NCBI RefSeq assembly: GCF_035556095.1
Contig: NZ_DATMFT010000018.1
Location: 248,001-312,000, forward strand
DNA length: 64,000 bases
Source: Parapedobacter sp035556095
GTDB taxonomy: Bacteria; Bacteroidota; Bacteroidia; Sphingobacteriales; Sphingobacteriaceae
Direction of reading: 5' to 3'
This document shows positions 35,861 to 43,668 of this stretch, in pieces (position 1 is the first letter of the stretch; each line of letters opens with the position of its first letter). The position numbers and the translations under genes are program-made. Under the pieces are notes generated by a model. The model did no database searches. It was not told the DNA's origin and saw nothing but the letters and a program-made list of their open reading frames with translations.

Positions 35861-36131
35861 AATTTCTCGTGTGGAGGTCTTAGGCTACCATGGTTTAAAT
35901 GATGCTGATCAAATGTATTTTTTAGACGTGTTTGATTACGTATCAATCATAACGCCCGACCAACCAATTTTTGATGAAGCGATTGAAATAAGAAGACGTT
36001 ATAAGCTAAAATTGGGTGATAGCATTATCGCCGCAACCGCAATAATCCATAATTTAGATCTGTACACTCGTAATGTAAAAGATTTTAAACGTGTAGGAGG
36101 AATCAATTGCATAGACCCGATTAAGCCGTAA
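35835..36131 (+). pseudogene. VapC-type PIN-domain toxin missing its N-terminus
   Basis: The frame starts with a few residues (MICHCYVSEISRVEVLGYHG) that correspond to roughly residue 40 onward of VapC toxins of the type ending in TRNVKDFKRV. The later acidic segment GDSIIAATAI and TRNVKDF are present. The first strand with the catalytic aspartate (DTN) is absent, and the toxin reading frame overlaps the end of the antitoxin gene by 26 bases. The simplest reading is a deletion of about 110-130 bases covering the antitoxin stop and the toxin start. The product should not be an active RNase. Confidence 0.75.
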
Positions 36132-36155
36132 TTGGTAACTTACTTGCAAAAAAGC

Positions 36156-37691
36156 CTATCGATCGGCAACCACTTTATACGTGGGGTCTTCTGCCAACGT
36201 AACCACGATAATACCTTCGGCTTTCTTGAGCTTACTGCGGCAGTCGGTGCTGAGGTGTTTCAACACCACCTGCTTGCCCGCCGCGGAATAGCGGGCCGTG
36301 ATTTTGTTGAGCGCATCGATGGCACTCATATCGGCCACGCGGCTTTCCCGAAAGTCGATGACCACTTGGTCTGGATCGCCCTCGACATCAAACTTCTCCA
36401 AGAAGCAGGCTACCGAACCGAAAAACAGCGGCCCATAAATCTCGTAAACCTTGGCACCCGTGGCATCGATATGTTTGCGCGCACGGATACGCTTGGCATT
36501 GTCCCACGCGAATACCAGCGCGGAGATGATCACACCGACCAATACCGCCAACGCCAAGTTGTGGAGCACAATGGTGATGACCGCAACGAGCATACCCACG
36601 AAAATATCGGATTTGGGCATTTTGTTGATGATCCGCAGCGACACCCACTCGAACGTGCCGATGGCCACCATCACCATCACGCCAACCAGCGCAGCCATGG
36701 GGATGCGCTCGATGACCGGCGCTCCAACCAGGATGATGAGCAGGATAGTGATGGCCGCAACAATACCGGCCAGCCGCGCGCGCGAGCCGGCGTTGAGGTT
36801 CACCAACGTCTGTGCCACCATGGCACAGCCTCCCATGCCACCAAAGAAGCCGTTTACCACGTTGGCCGTACCCTGCGCCAAAGCTTCACGATTGGCGCTG
36901 CCGCGCGTATTGGTAATTTCATCGACCATGGATAACGTAAGCAGCGATTCTACCAGCCCAACGCCGGCCATCACCAAAGCGAAAGGAAAAATGATTTGCA
37001 GGGTCTCCAGCGTAAACGGCACCATGGGGATGTGGAACGACGGGAAACCGCCTTGGATGCTGGCAATGTCGCCCACGGTTTTGGTATCGATACCGAACCC
37101 AAGCACGAGGCCGAAAACCACGAGGATGGCGATGAGCGAGGCGGGGACGACCTTAGTGATGCGCGGCACCGCCAGCACGATGGCGATGGTGAGCAGTGTA
37201 AGTCCGCCCATGATGTAAAGCGGCATGCCGGACAGCCAGGCGGTGATACCGCCGTCGGCGACCTTGAATTGCTCAAGCTGTGCCATGAAAATGATGACGG
37301 CGAGGCCGTTCAGAAACCCATACATCACCGGTTGGGGGATAAGCCGCACGAACTTACCGAGGCGGAATGCGCCCACCAGGAACTGCAGCAGCCCGGCGAG
37401 GACCACGGCTGCAAACAGGTATTCCACGCCGTGGCCCTTAGCCAGCGCGATGAGCACCACAATGGTGGCCCCGGCACCGCCCGAGACCATGCCCGGCCGG
37501 CCACCGAGAATGGCGGTAACCAAGCCCATCAGAAACGCAGCGTATAGGCCGGTAAGCGGCGATAACCCCGCTAGAATAGCAAATGAGAGCGACTCGGGAA
37601 TCATGGTCATCGCCACGGTGAGCCCGGCGAGGACCTCGGTTTTGTAATTTACCTTCTGCTTAAAATCGAATAGCTGGATGTATGCGCGCAT
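36156..37691 (-). CDS. SulP-family inorganic anion transporter with STAS domain
   Basis: This 511-residue protein begins MRAYIQLFDFKQKVNYKTEV and then TVAMTMIPESLSFAILAGLS, the SulP signature region near the first membrane segments. About ten to twelve membrane segments follow, with GGRPGMVSGGAGATIVVL and FFGGMGGCAMVAQTLVNLNA. The C-terminal STAS domain begins about residue 400 (KVYEIYGPLFFGSVACFLEK, ESRVADMSAIDALNKI). SulP proteins of this type carry bicarbonate, sulfate or other anions, often with sodium; the substrate cannot be told. The last 119 bases before the final few codons are duplicated 728 bases downstream. Confidence 0.93.
   Translation of the reverse strand: MRAYIQLFDFKQKVNYKTEVLAGLTVAMTMIPESLSFAILAGLSPLTGLYAAFLMGLVTAILGGRPGMVSGGAGATIVVLIALAKGHGVEYLFAAVVLAGLLQFLVGAFRLGKFVRLIPQPVMYGFLNGLAVIIFMAQLEQFKVADGGITAWLSGMPLYIMGGLTLLTIAIVLAVPRITKVVPASLIAILVVFGLVLGFGIDTKTVGDIASIQGGFPSFHIPMVPFTLETLQIIFPFALVMAGVGLVESLLTLSMVDEITNTRGSANREALAQGTANVVNGFFGGMGGCAMVAQTLVNLNAGSRARLAGIVAAITILLIILVGAPVIERIPMAALVGVMVMVAIGTFEWVSLRIINKMPKSDIFVGMLVAVITIVLHNLALAVLVGVIISALVFAWDNAKRIRARKHIDATGAKVYEIYGPLFFGSVACFLEKFDVEGDPDQVVIDFRESRVADMSAIDALNKITARYSAAGKQVVLKHLSTDCRSKLKKAEGIIVVTLAEDPTYKVVADR
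36175..36293. repeat. sulP 3' end, intact copy of the repeat (copy B)
   Basis: This is the partner of the fragment at 35447-35565 and lies within the coding sequence of the STAS domain of sulP. Together the two copies bracket the damaged VapBC-type module as direct repeats 728 bases apart. Confidence 0.9.
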
Positions 37692-37709
37692 GCTCGGGCG
37701 TTAAGCGCG

Positions 37710-37717
37710 CAAAGATA
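37710..37717 (-). promoter_or_regulatory. -7 promoter element of sulP
   Basis: The minus strand reads TATCTTTG, 18 bases before the sulP ATG. No clear TTTG stands at the -33 distance. Confidence 0.45.
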
Positions 37718-37777
37718 CATTAAAGTTGCGTTACCTGTGGTCACTTCGGATGAGGCACGTATGCTGTAGCCGGGGTG

Positions 37778-39088
37778 TTATACGTTAGGAAAAACCCAGG
37801 GCGTACGGTATCGGGGCTTGAGATAGGCGTCCGCCGCTTTATTGTTGAACGTTCGCTTGTTGTCGTCATACCGCAATGCTGCTCCGCCTATCCGTGCGCT
37901 GATGTTTCCGATCTGCGCGTATTTAGCACACAGGCTTCCTACTTCGATGGGACAAGCGGTGTTTCGCCGGCCTTCTTTAATGCACGTAAGGAAATCATTC
38001 ACATGATCCCGGTGATCCTGATGGTCCGTCGTTCGTTTTTCTACTGCTATTTTTTCACGATCCGGATATACTTCCCAGCTTTCCCGGTTTGCCACCAATG
38101 TTCCATTGGTTCCATTAAAAAGAACCCCATAGTGTTTACCGTAAGGCCCCGGTTCTGGTCTGGCATGATTTTCCCACGTCATGGTGAAATGATCAAATCC
38201 GTAGATTACATGCTGTGTATCAAACGTCTCATGTGCGCCTTCGGGATACAGGAAATTGCCTCCGCGAGCGGCGATAGTTACATCCAGGTGGTCGATATCC
38301 ATCGCCCAGAGTGCCATATCGAGCAGGTGAACGCCCCAATCCGTCATCAACCCGCCGCCATAGTCCCAGAAAAGACGCCACACGCCGTGGAACCGCTGCG
38401 GATTAAACGGACGTTGGCGGGCAGGGCCCAGCCAGGTATCGAAATCGACACCTTGCGGAACGGAGCTATCGGGAACAGGCGACCCCAGCGCCGCATAACC
38501 AAAATTGGCCCACACGTGCACGTTACCGATTCGCCCCAGCTGGCCCGTTTGAATGTAAGCAACCATATCCTTCCACAGTTTGCCGCTTCGTTGCTGTTGC
38601 CCCACTTGCACAATGTTTCCATAACGTTGAGCGGCACGCACCATCACATCGCATTCCGCAATGCTGTTCCCTATCGGCTTTTCAATATAAACGTGCTTGC
38701 CGGCTTTACAAGCATCCACAAATTGCAGGCAGTGCCAATGATCAGGCGTGGCGATGATGACGATGTCTACATCCTGGCGATCAAGCATTTTCCGGTAGTC
38801 GCCATACACGTCGGGGGCCGCTCCCTGTAAGTTCTTTAGCTCTGCGGCGCGGGCATCGAGTATACCCCGGTCGATATCGCATAGCGCTACGCATCGCGTG
38901 TTTTCTTGGGTCAAAAAATCCGTGAGGTTGGCCCACCCCATATTTTTGCAACCGATCAATGCTACATTCAATCTGTCATTGGCACCTATTACGGTGTGTT
39001 TTTTTCCCCACGCTAGGCTGGGAACAACAATACTCCCCGCCACGGCCGCCGAGGCATGCTGTATAAATGTTCTCCTATTGTATGGCAT
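37778..39088 (-). CDS. Exported Gfo/Idh/MocA-family oxidoreductase (Tat signal)
   Basis: This 436-residue protein has a twin-arginine signal (YNRRTFIQHASAAVAGS), then the Rossmann start LNVALIGCKNMGWANL. It has VIIATPDHWHCLQFVDAC and the EKP motif in YIEKPIGNSIAECD. The C-terminal domain contains FHGVWRLFWDYGGGLMTDWG, with the H and D usually involved in binding, and HETFDTQHVIYGF. Exported members in Bacteroidota include NAD-dependent glycosidases (GH109-like) and sugar-acting dehydrogenases. It is the last gene on the second glycan locus side, 88 bases after the TIM-barrel-like lipoprotein gene. A glycosidase-type role with tightly bound NAD is possible, but no activity can be fixed. Confidence 0.85.
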   Translation of the reverse strand: MPYNRRTFIQHASAAVAGSIVVPSLAWGKKHTVIGANDRLNVALIGCKNMGWANLTDFLTQENTRCVALCDIDRGILDARAAELKNLQGAAPDVYGDYRKMLDRQDVDIVIIATPDHWHCLQFVDACKAGKHVYIEKPIGNSIAECDVMVRAAQRYGNIVQVGQQQRSGKLWKDMVAYIQTGQLGRIGNVHVWANFGYAALGSPVPDSSVPQGVDFDTWLGPARQRPFNPQRFHGVWRLFWDYGGGLMTDWGVHLLDMALWAMDIDHLDVTIAARGGNFLYPEGAHETFDTQHVIYGFDHFTMTWENHARPEPGPYGKHYGVLFNGTNGTLVANRESWEVYPDREKIAVEKRTTDHQDHRDHVNDFLTCIKEGRRNTACPIEVGSLCAKYAQIGNISARIGGAALRYDDNKRTFNNKAADAYLKPRYRTPWVFPNV

Positions 39089-39176
39089 CGTTTGAGCTGT
39101 TTATTTGCTGTTAGCACATGAGTTAGATGGCTTAAAGATAGCATATTTTGGTTTACAGCGATGCGATATTTCAGAC

Positions 39177-40403
39177 CTATTGCCCCATAAACTGCTTTAT
39201 GGCGTTTACCGACTGTTCGTCCGCCCGTATCCCTTCCCAATTGTAAATGCAGAGGTACTTGATAGCGGGTAGGGACAAGGTTTGCGTGATTGCCGTGTGC
39301 CAATCATCGGCATGCTTGCCGTTGTAAAGCCACTCCACTGCTCCCCAATACGGCGCATCGCTCATTGCCAATGCATTCATGGCTGTCGTATCCAGCGAGG
39401 GGTTGCCCGCGAAGTCGTAAAAGCTCCAGCCCGGGCTGGCGTACTCGTTGAGCGCGGCAGTATACAGGGATTCCCCCTGGCTCCAGCCCCCACTATGTGT
39501 AAACAGGTGATCGCGGGGCACACCCAGTTGCGCGCAGGTGCGGCTAAGGTCTTCCAGGTGCACACGGACCACCTCGGTGAGGTGTTCTTCGGTCAGTTCG
39601 CTGCCGTTGGCCAGCCCCAGCGTAGTCACCGCGGCATAACCCATGGCCGTTACACCGCGGCTCGGCAAATCGTCAATGGTTTTCCCGAATTTCGGGTCGT
39701 CCTTCTCCGGACGGTCGAGCAGGTCATTCCCATCCGGGTAGTACCAGTTGTTAACGCCGATGGAGCTCTCCCACCCCACTTTTACGCCGACAAATAGGTA
39801 GCGCTTCTCTTCTGGCAGCCCCGCGTACCAGTCGACCACGATGGGAACCAGCTTTTCCATTTCGGCGCGGCAGGCTTCGCGGTAGGCGGGGCTCATGAGG
39901 TTGGGCATGGGCAGCACGCGCAGCTGCCGGCCCCAGTCCCGCCACCCAATCTTAACAGCATCAGCCGGATCCCAGCTCGTCCACTCCACATTGTGCCGGT
40001 TTTCGGGGTTGAACCCCGGTTGGTCCGGGTCCCACCAATTCCACAGGTCGGGGCGGTTTTCCAACCATTGCTCGCCATCGATCTGCACGATGATTGGTAG
40101 GTCGTATTGCTCGGCATACGACAGGTACCTCCGTAGCCTGGCCGCGGCTTCTTCAGGCGGGTAGCTTAAGTACGAGACAATGACACCAACACCCACTTTT
40201 ACGGCTGGGTTTTTCTGCTCCCCGATGGTACGGGCCACTTCTTGGAACGCTGCTTCGGACGGGTCGGTGAAGTTGACTAAAATATACTGGATGTCGGGCG
40301 CTTGGGCACCTGGACTGGTGGTCGAGCAAGCCGCCACGCCCAGCACCACGCAAACGGCCATAACAACGATGCCGATAAGCCGATGATAGCGGATAGGAAC
40401 CAT
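39177..40403 (-). CDS. Lipoprotein of unrecognised family, probable TIM-barrel glycosidase (paralogue 1)
   Basis: From the ATG at 40403 the product has 408 residues with a lipoprotein signal (cysteine in VAACSTTSPG). The start at 40448 would overlap the upstream gene. The body shows alternating strands and helices, with LPIIVQIDGEQWLENRPDLW, NVEWTSWDPADAVKIGW, LPMPNLMSPAYREACRAEM, IGVNNWYYPDGN and EYASPGWSFYDFAG. Many W, Y, D and E residues at strand ends suggest a sugar-binding TIM barrel. I recognise no named glycoside hydrolase family. It is closely related to the protein encoded just upstream (41889-40432) and lacks that protein's N-terminal repeat. It should be anchored in the envelope and act on the glycan of the second locus. 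Confidence 0.75.
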   Translation of the reverse strand: MVPIRYHRLIGIVVMAVCVVLGVAACSTTSPGAQAPDIQYILVNFTDPSEAAFQEVARTIGEQKNPAVKVGVGVIVSYLSYPPEEAAARLRRYLSYAEQYDLPIIVQIDGEQWLENRPDLWNWWDPDQPGFNPENRHNVEWTSWDPADAVKIGWRDWGRQLRVLPMPNLMSPAYREACRAEMEKLVPIVVDWYAGLPEEKRYLFVGVKVGWESSIGVNNWYYPDGNDLLDRPEKDDPKFGKTIDDLPSRGVTAMGYAAVTTLGLANGSELTEEHLTEVVRVHLEDLSRTCAQLGVPRDHLFTHSGGWSQGESLYTAALNEYASPGWSFYDFAGNPSLDTTAMNALAMSDAPYWGAVEWLYNGKHADDWHTAITQTLSLPAIKYLCIYNWEGIRADEQSVNAIKQFMGQ

Positions 40404-40431
40404 AGATGTAAAAATTGTGATGATGAATGAA

Positions 40432-41889
40432 TTAGTGTTGCGCGGCACGTATACCGGCCACGGCCGAAGGATTGGGCGACCTGTGGAACAGATCGCTTCC
40501 CACGACGTTGTCGTAAATACTCAGGAACCTGCATTTCTCCAGGGCCAGCCCTTCCTTTATCGGATCGGTCCACGCCTTGGCATCCGTGGCTCCGCCGATG
40601 GACCATTCGGCGATACCGAAATAAGGTGCATCAGAACGGGCACTCAGTTCCAGCGCCGCAGTGAATGCCGAGGGACTGGTGGCATCGCCTAGGTAAAAAC
40701 TCCAGGACGGGCTGGCATATGCATTCAAACAGGCCTCCAAATCGTGCCCGGCTCCGCCCGCATGGGCAAAGATCTTCGTGCGCGGCACCCCGGCATCGAA
40801 GCACAGTTTGCTCACCAATTCGCTATGCCGTTGGGCAAGCTGGCCGATGTCTTCGCCGGTAATGTGCCCGTCCGTCTTCAAGCCACCGGTCTTCAATGCG
40901 GCATAGCCGATGGTCTGCACACCGCGGCTCGGGAAATCATATACATTGATGCCATAGGTAGGGTCTTGCGAAGCGGGATGCCCGACATAGCTGTTACCAT
41001 CCGGGTAGTGCCAGTTGTTGACGCCGATGGCCATTTCGCCGGTTACCTTGATGCCGGCAAACAGCCACTTCTTGTTGGTGGGAAGGCCCTCGTACCATTC
41101 GTTGACAATGGCGATAAATTCGCCCATCTGCTCGTTTACCGCCTGACGGTAGGTGGGGCTCAGCAGATTCGGCATCGGCGTAAGCCGGATCTGTTGCCCC
41201 CAGTTCAGCCATCCGATTTTTACGGCATCCGCCGATGACCACGAGGTCCACTCCACATTGTCGCGGTTCCGGGGGTCGTAACCGGGGGCCGACTCGTCCC
41301 ACCAGTTCCATAGGTCCGGGCGGGCGTCCATGAAGGTGATCGCATCCAGCTGCACCAACACGGGAATCTCAAATTCAAGCGACTGGGCCAGGTGCTCGCG
41401 CAAATTGTGCACCATCACCTCGCGCGGACGCTCAAAACAGTATAAAATAAACGACTGCCCCACGGCAATGCGTTGCCCCGACTGCTTGCCGAAGTGGTTG
41501 CTGATACGGGCATACAGGAAATCCAGATCGATTCCATTAATGAAGATAAACTGCTCGGGGCCGGTCCACCACCTGGCATACAGGGTCATATCGCCATTGA
41601 CCCGCTCGGAATTAAAATCCACCCGCTCGCCCGCCGCTGTATACCATCCGGCAAACATCTCCCCTTCTTTAATCGGCTCTTCAGCCGGTGCGCCCACACG
41701 CTCACCGCCGCTTACACGCTGGGGTGCTGGCGCCGGAACGCCCCCTTCGGTTTCAAAACTCACGGTGTAAACGGCCGAGCCGTTATCGGCAGCCGTGTCC
41801 TTGCATCCGCTTACCAGGGCAATCGCCACAGCAATCACAAGAGAAATGCCACTCCATTGGGCCTTATTGACTTTCTTATTTAAAAACAT
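40432..41889 (-). CDS. Lipoprotein with InlB-type repeat and probable TIM-barrel glycosidase domain (paralogue 2)
   Basis: The ATG at 41889 gives 485 residues with a lipoprotein signal (cysteine in ALVSGCKDTA). A longer reading upstream covers the neighbouring gene and has no sensible content. Residues 35-105 form one Listeria-Bacteroides (InlB B-type) repeat, with VSFETEGGVPAPAPQRVSGG and GEMFAGWYTAAGER ending TLYARW. The catalytic-like domain shares RPDLWNWWD, VEWTSWSSADAVKIGW, PMPNLLSPTYRQAV, IGVNNWHYPDGN and YASPSWSFYLG with paralogue 1. The next gene starts 28 bases after this one ends, so the pair looks like a tandem duplication in one operon. The function is inferred from fold and context only. 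Confidence 0.75.
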   Translation of the reverse strand: MFLNKKVNKAQWSGISLVIAVAIALVSGCKDTAADNGSAVYTVSFETEGGVPAPAPQRVSGGERVGAPAEEPIKEGEMFAGWYTAAGERVDFNSERVNGDMTLYARWWTGPEQFIFINGIDLDFLYARISNHFGKQSGQRIAVGQSFILYCFERPREVMVHNLREHLAQSLEFEIPVLVQLDAITFMDARPDLWNWWDESAPGYDPRNRDNVEWTSWSSADAVKIGWLNWGQQIRLTPMPNLLSPTYRQAVNEQMGEFIAIVNEWYEGLPTNKKWLFAGIKVTGEMAIGVNNWHYPDGNSYVGHPASQDPTYGINVYDFPSRGVQTIGYAALKTGGLKTDGHITGEDIGQLAQRHSELVSKLCFDAGVPRTKIFAHAGGAGHDLEACLNAYASPSWSFYLGDATSPSAFTAALELSARSDAPYFGIAEWSIGGATDAKAWTDPIKEGLALEKCRFLSIYDNVVGSDLFHRSPNPSAVAGIRAAQH

Positions 41890-41926
41890 ATCTTTTAACG
41901 AGTTTATAACGTATTGCTTGTAACGG

Positions 41927-42961
41927 TTAATGTTGCTGCGCCGATAGCGTGAAATTACGGAACACGACATCGCCGAACCGCCCCCATAAACCAAAGTACC
42001 CCGGTTCCGGTTTCGGCATATCGATTTCAAACTTGCGGCTAAAGTGCTTTTCCAAGACGTTGGTCTCCCCATTTCGGGTTTGCAGGGAATAGATATTGAC
42101 CTCGCTCTGCCACCAAAAGGGTGCGGTGGTAACATTCGTGAACGTAATGCGCATGTATTCGTCGCGCTCGCCCACGGGTGGCACGGGCGGCATGCCGGGA
42201 CCCGGTATGGCATCGCCCAGCGCCAGCGGATTATCCTGGCCGCCACTATGCCTGAAGGCATAGAAAGCGCCGTTTTGCTCGCCATTCATCGTGAAAAAGA
42301 ATTTGAACTCCCCGCCCGTGGCGGGGTCGTGGTATGCTTTTAATCCGCCCTCGATGCCGGGGCCGGTTTTGATATCAACATAGGCCGTAACAGTATTGCC
42401 TACACCGCCGTTCTGCTGCGCCACCAGCCCCTTCGGGTTCAGGAAATAGAGGCTATTGCCGATACCGTTGGGCGCACCGGTGACGGTAACCTGCCCCGCG
42501 CCGATCTTCACGTCGGAGGTACTTGTAGCCGTCCAGTCCGGCCCCAGTACATCGCGGTCGAACGGGTCGAAACCGATGGCGCCGCCTTTTCCGGCCTGGA
42601 CGAGTTGCAGCCGTATGGACGACTCGGTCTGGCCCGTTACGGTGGTCAGCTCAATGCTTCCTGTCCGTATTTCGTCCGACGCCTCGTTTCCGGCAACCTC
42701 GATGGTCAGCTTGGTGTTATCATCGGTAAGTGATGCCGAGGCCACCCATTCCGGGGCGCTGTTAATGCGGATTTCGGGGGCGTTGGTAACGACATCCACC
42801 GTCGACGTGCCGCCGGTACCATCAAATGACAAATGCCGGATAGGGACCCGCAGTTTCGTTGCGGGCTTATTATTTCCAATGGGGTCGTAATCATCTTGGC
42901 AGCCGACGACTAGGCTTAAACCTAAAACCGCCAGCCAAGTAATCAATATAGGGCTTTTCAT
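41927..42961 (-). CDS. BACON-domain surface lipoprotein
   Basis: This 344-residue lipoprotein has its cysteine at residue 21 (LVVGCQDDYDP). Residues 35-130 match a BACON domain (LSFDGTGGTSTVDVVTNAPE, TVTGQTESSIRLQLVQAGKG), which binds glycans or spaces domains in surface proteins of Bacteroidota. The C-terminal 210 residues form a beta-rich, laminin-G-like or CBM-like domain (FDPFDRDVLGPDWTATST, EFKFFFTMNGEQNGAFYAFR, DVVFRNFTLSAQ). It probably binds the target glycan at the cell surface. It follows the DUF3823 gene by 17 bases. Confidence 0.82.
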   Translation of the reverse strand: MKSPILITWLAVLGLSLVVGCQDDYDPIGNNKPATKLRVPIRHLSFDGTGGTSTVDVVTNAPEIRINSAPEWVASASLTDDNTKLTIEVAGNEASDEIRTGSIELTTVTGQTESSIRLQLVQAGKGGAIGFDPFDRDVLGPDWTATSTSDVKIGAGQVTVTGAPNGIGNSLYFLNPKGLVAQQNGGVGNTVTAYVDIKTGPGIEGGLKAYHDPATGGEFKFFFTMNGEQNGAFYAFRHSGGQDNPLALGDAIPGPGMPPVPPVGERDEYMRITFTNVTTAPFWWQSEVNIYSLQTRNGETNVLEKHFSRKFEIDMPKPEPGYFGLWGRFGDVVFRNFTLSAQQH

Positions 42962-42978
42962 ATTCGTTATCAGTTCTT

Positions 42979-43662
42979 TTAATCCGCAATCAGTTCGGTA
43001 ACCTCCGAAAGGTTGTACCTCCCCAGTTGATTTTCACACAGCACCGCTACGCGTGCATAATAGGTAACGCCACTTTCCAGTACGTTTTCCAGCACCAGCT
43101 CCTGTGCCCCGTTCTGGATGTCCACATCGGTGACGCCCGCAAGGTCGAGCGACTTGTTCCAGTTTTTGCTGTACATACCCACGTTGGGGTTCCATTTCGA
43201 AAGGAGCAGCTGGGCATCTTTTATTTTGCCGGCGCCGGCGGCTTTCGCAATGCGGAAAGTGGCTTTCACATGCTGCTGATCCATCGTGATATCGGCATCG
43301 ATCTTGGCAAACGGTATCACGGTAAAATCGACAGACACCACGCCGCTGACTTCCCTGATTTTGGCATCTACCGGAAAGAAAGGCCCATCGATGGGCACAA
43401 TGGTGTAGGTTGCCGGAAACAGCTTCGTGTTTTTGAAGGTGCCATCGGCCTTGCCCCAGAAGTCGTAAAACTGCGTGCCCCCATCTTCCAGCAAACGGAT
43501 TTTGAACCCGTGGGGTTGCTCGGTGATGAGTGGCGATCCGTCCGGATCGATCAAACTGCCTTGCAGCGTCTCACCCGGCAATGGGTACGAGTCGGTCTCG
43601 CATGACCATAGGCCAACGGCTATAAAAAAGGCTATCCAATAAACTGATTTCTTCATGTTCAT
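42979..43662 (-). CDS. DUF3823-family lipoprotein
   Basis: The 227-residue product has a lipoprotein signal (LWSCETDSYPLPG). The DUF3823 pattern is clear: LQGSLIDPDGSPLITEQPHG, FKIRLLEDGG and FWGKADGTFKNTKLFPATYT. A second beta domain follows, ending YYARVAVLCENQLGRYNLSE. DUF3823 proteins lie next to SusD in many glycan loci and are thought to be surface glycan-binding or accessory proteins. It is 6 bases from the SusD gene. Confidence 0.88.
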   Translation of the reverse strand: MNMKKSVYWIAFFIAVGLWSCETDSYPLPGETLQGSLIDPDGSPLITEQPHGFKIRLLEDGGTQFYDFWGKADGTFKNTKLFPATYTIVPIDGPFFPVDAKIREVSGVVSVDFTVIPFAKIDADITMDQQHVKATFRIAKAAGAGKIKDAQLLLSKWNPNVGMYSKNWNKSLDLAGVTDVDIQNGAQELVLENVLESGVTYYARVAVLCENQLGRYNLSEVTELIAD

Positions 43663-43668
43663 GATATT

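Noticed and set aside
35447..36293. Reading the two sulP end copies as the ends of a transposon
   Set aside because: They are direct, not inverted, repeats; there is no transposase or integrase between them, and copy B is coding sequence of sulP.
36132..37547. Several long plus-strand frames opposite sulP
   Set aside because: The SulP transporter on the minus strand explains the region fully; the opposite frames are rich in His, Asp and Gln, as expected for antisense of hydrophobic codons.
41890..42285. N-terminal extension of the second paralogous lipoprotein to 42285
   Set aside because: The extension lies inside the BACON-protein gene and has no signal; the ATG at 41889 is followed by a proper lipoprotein signal.
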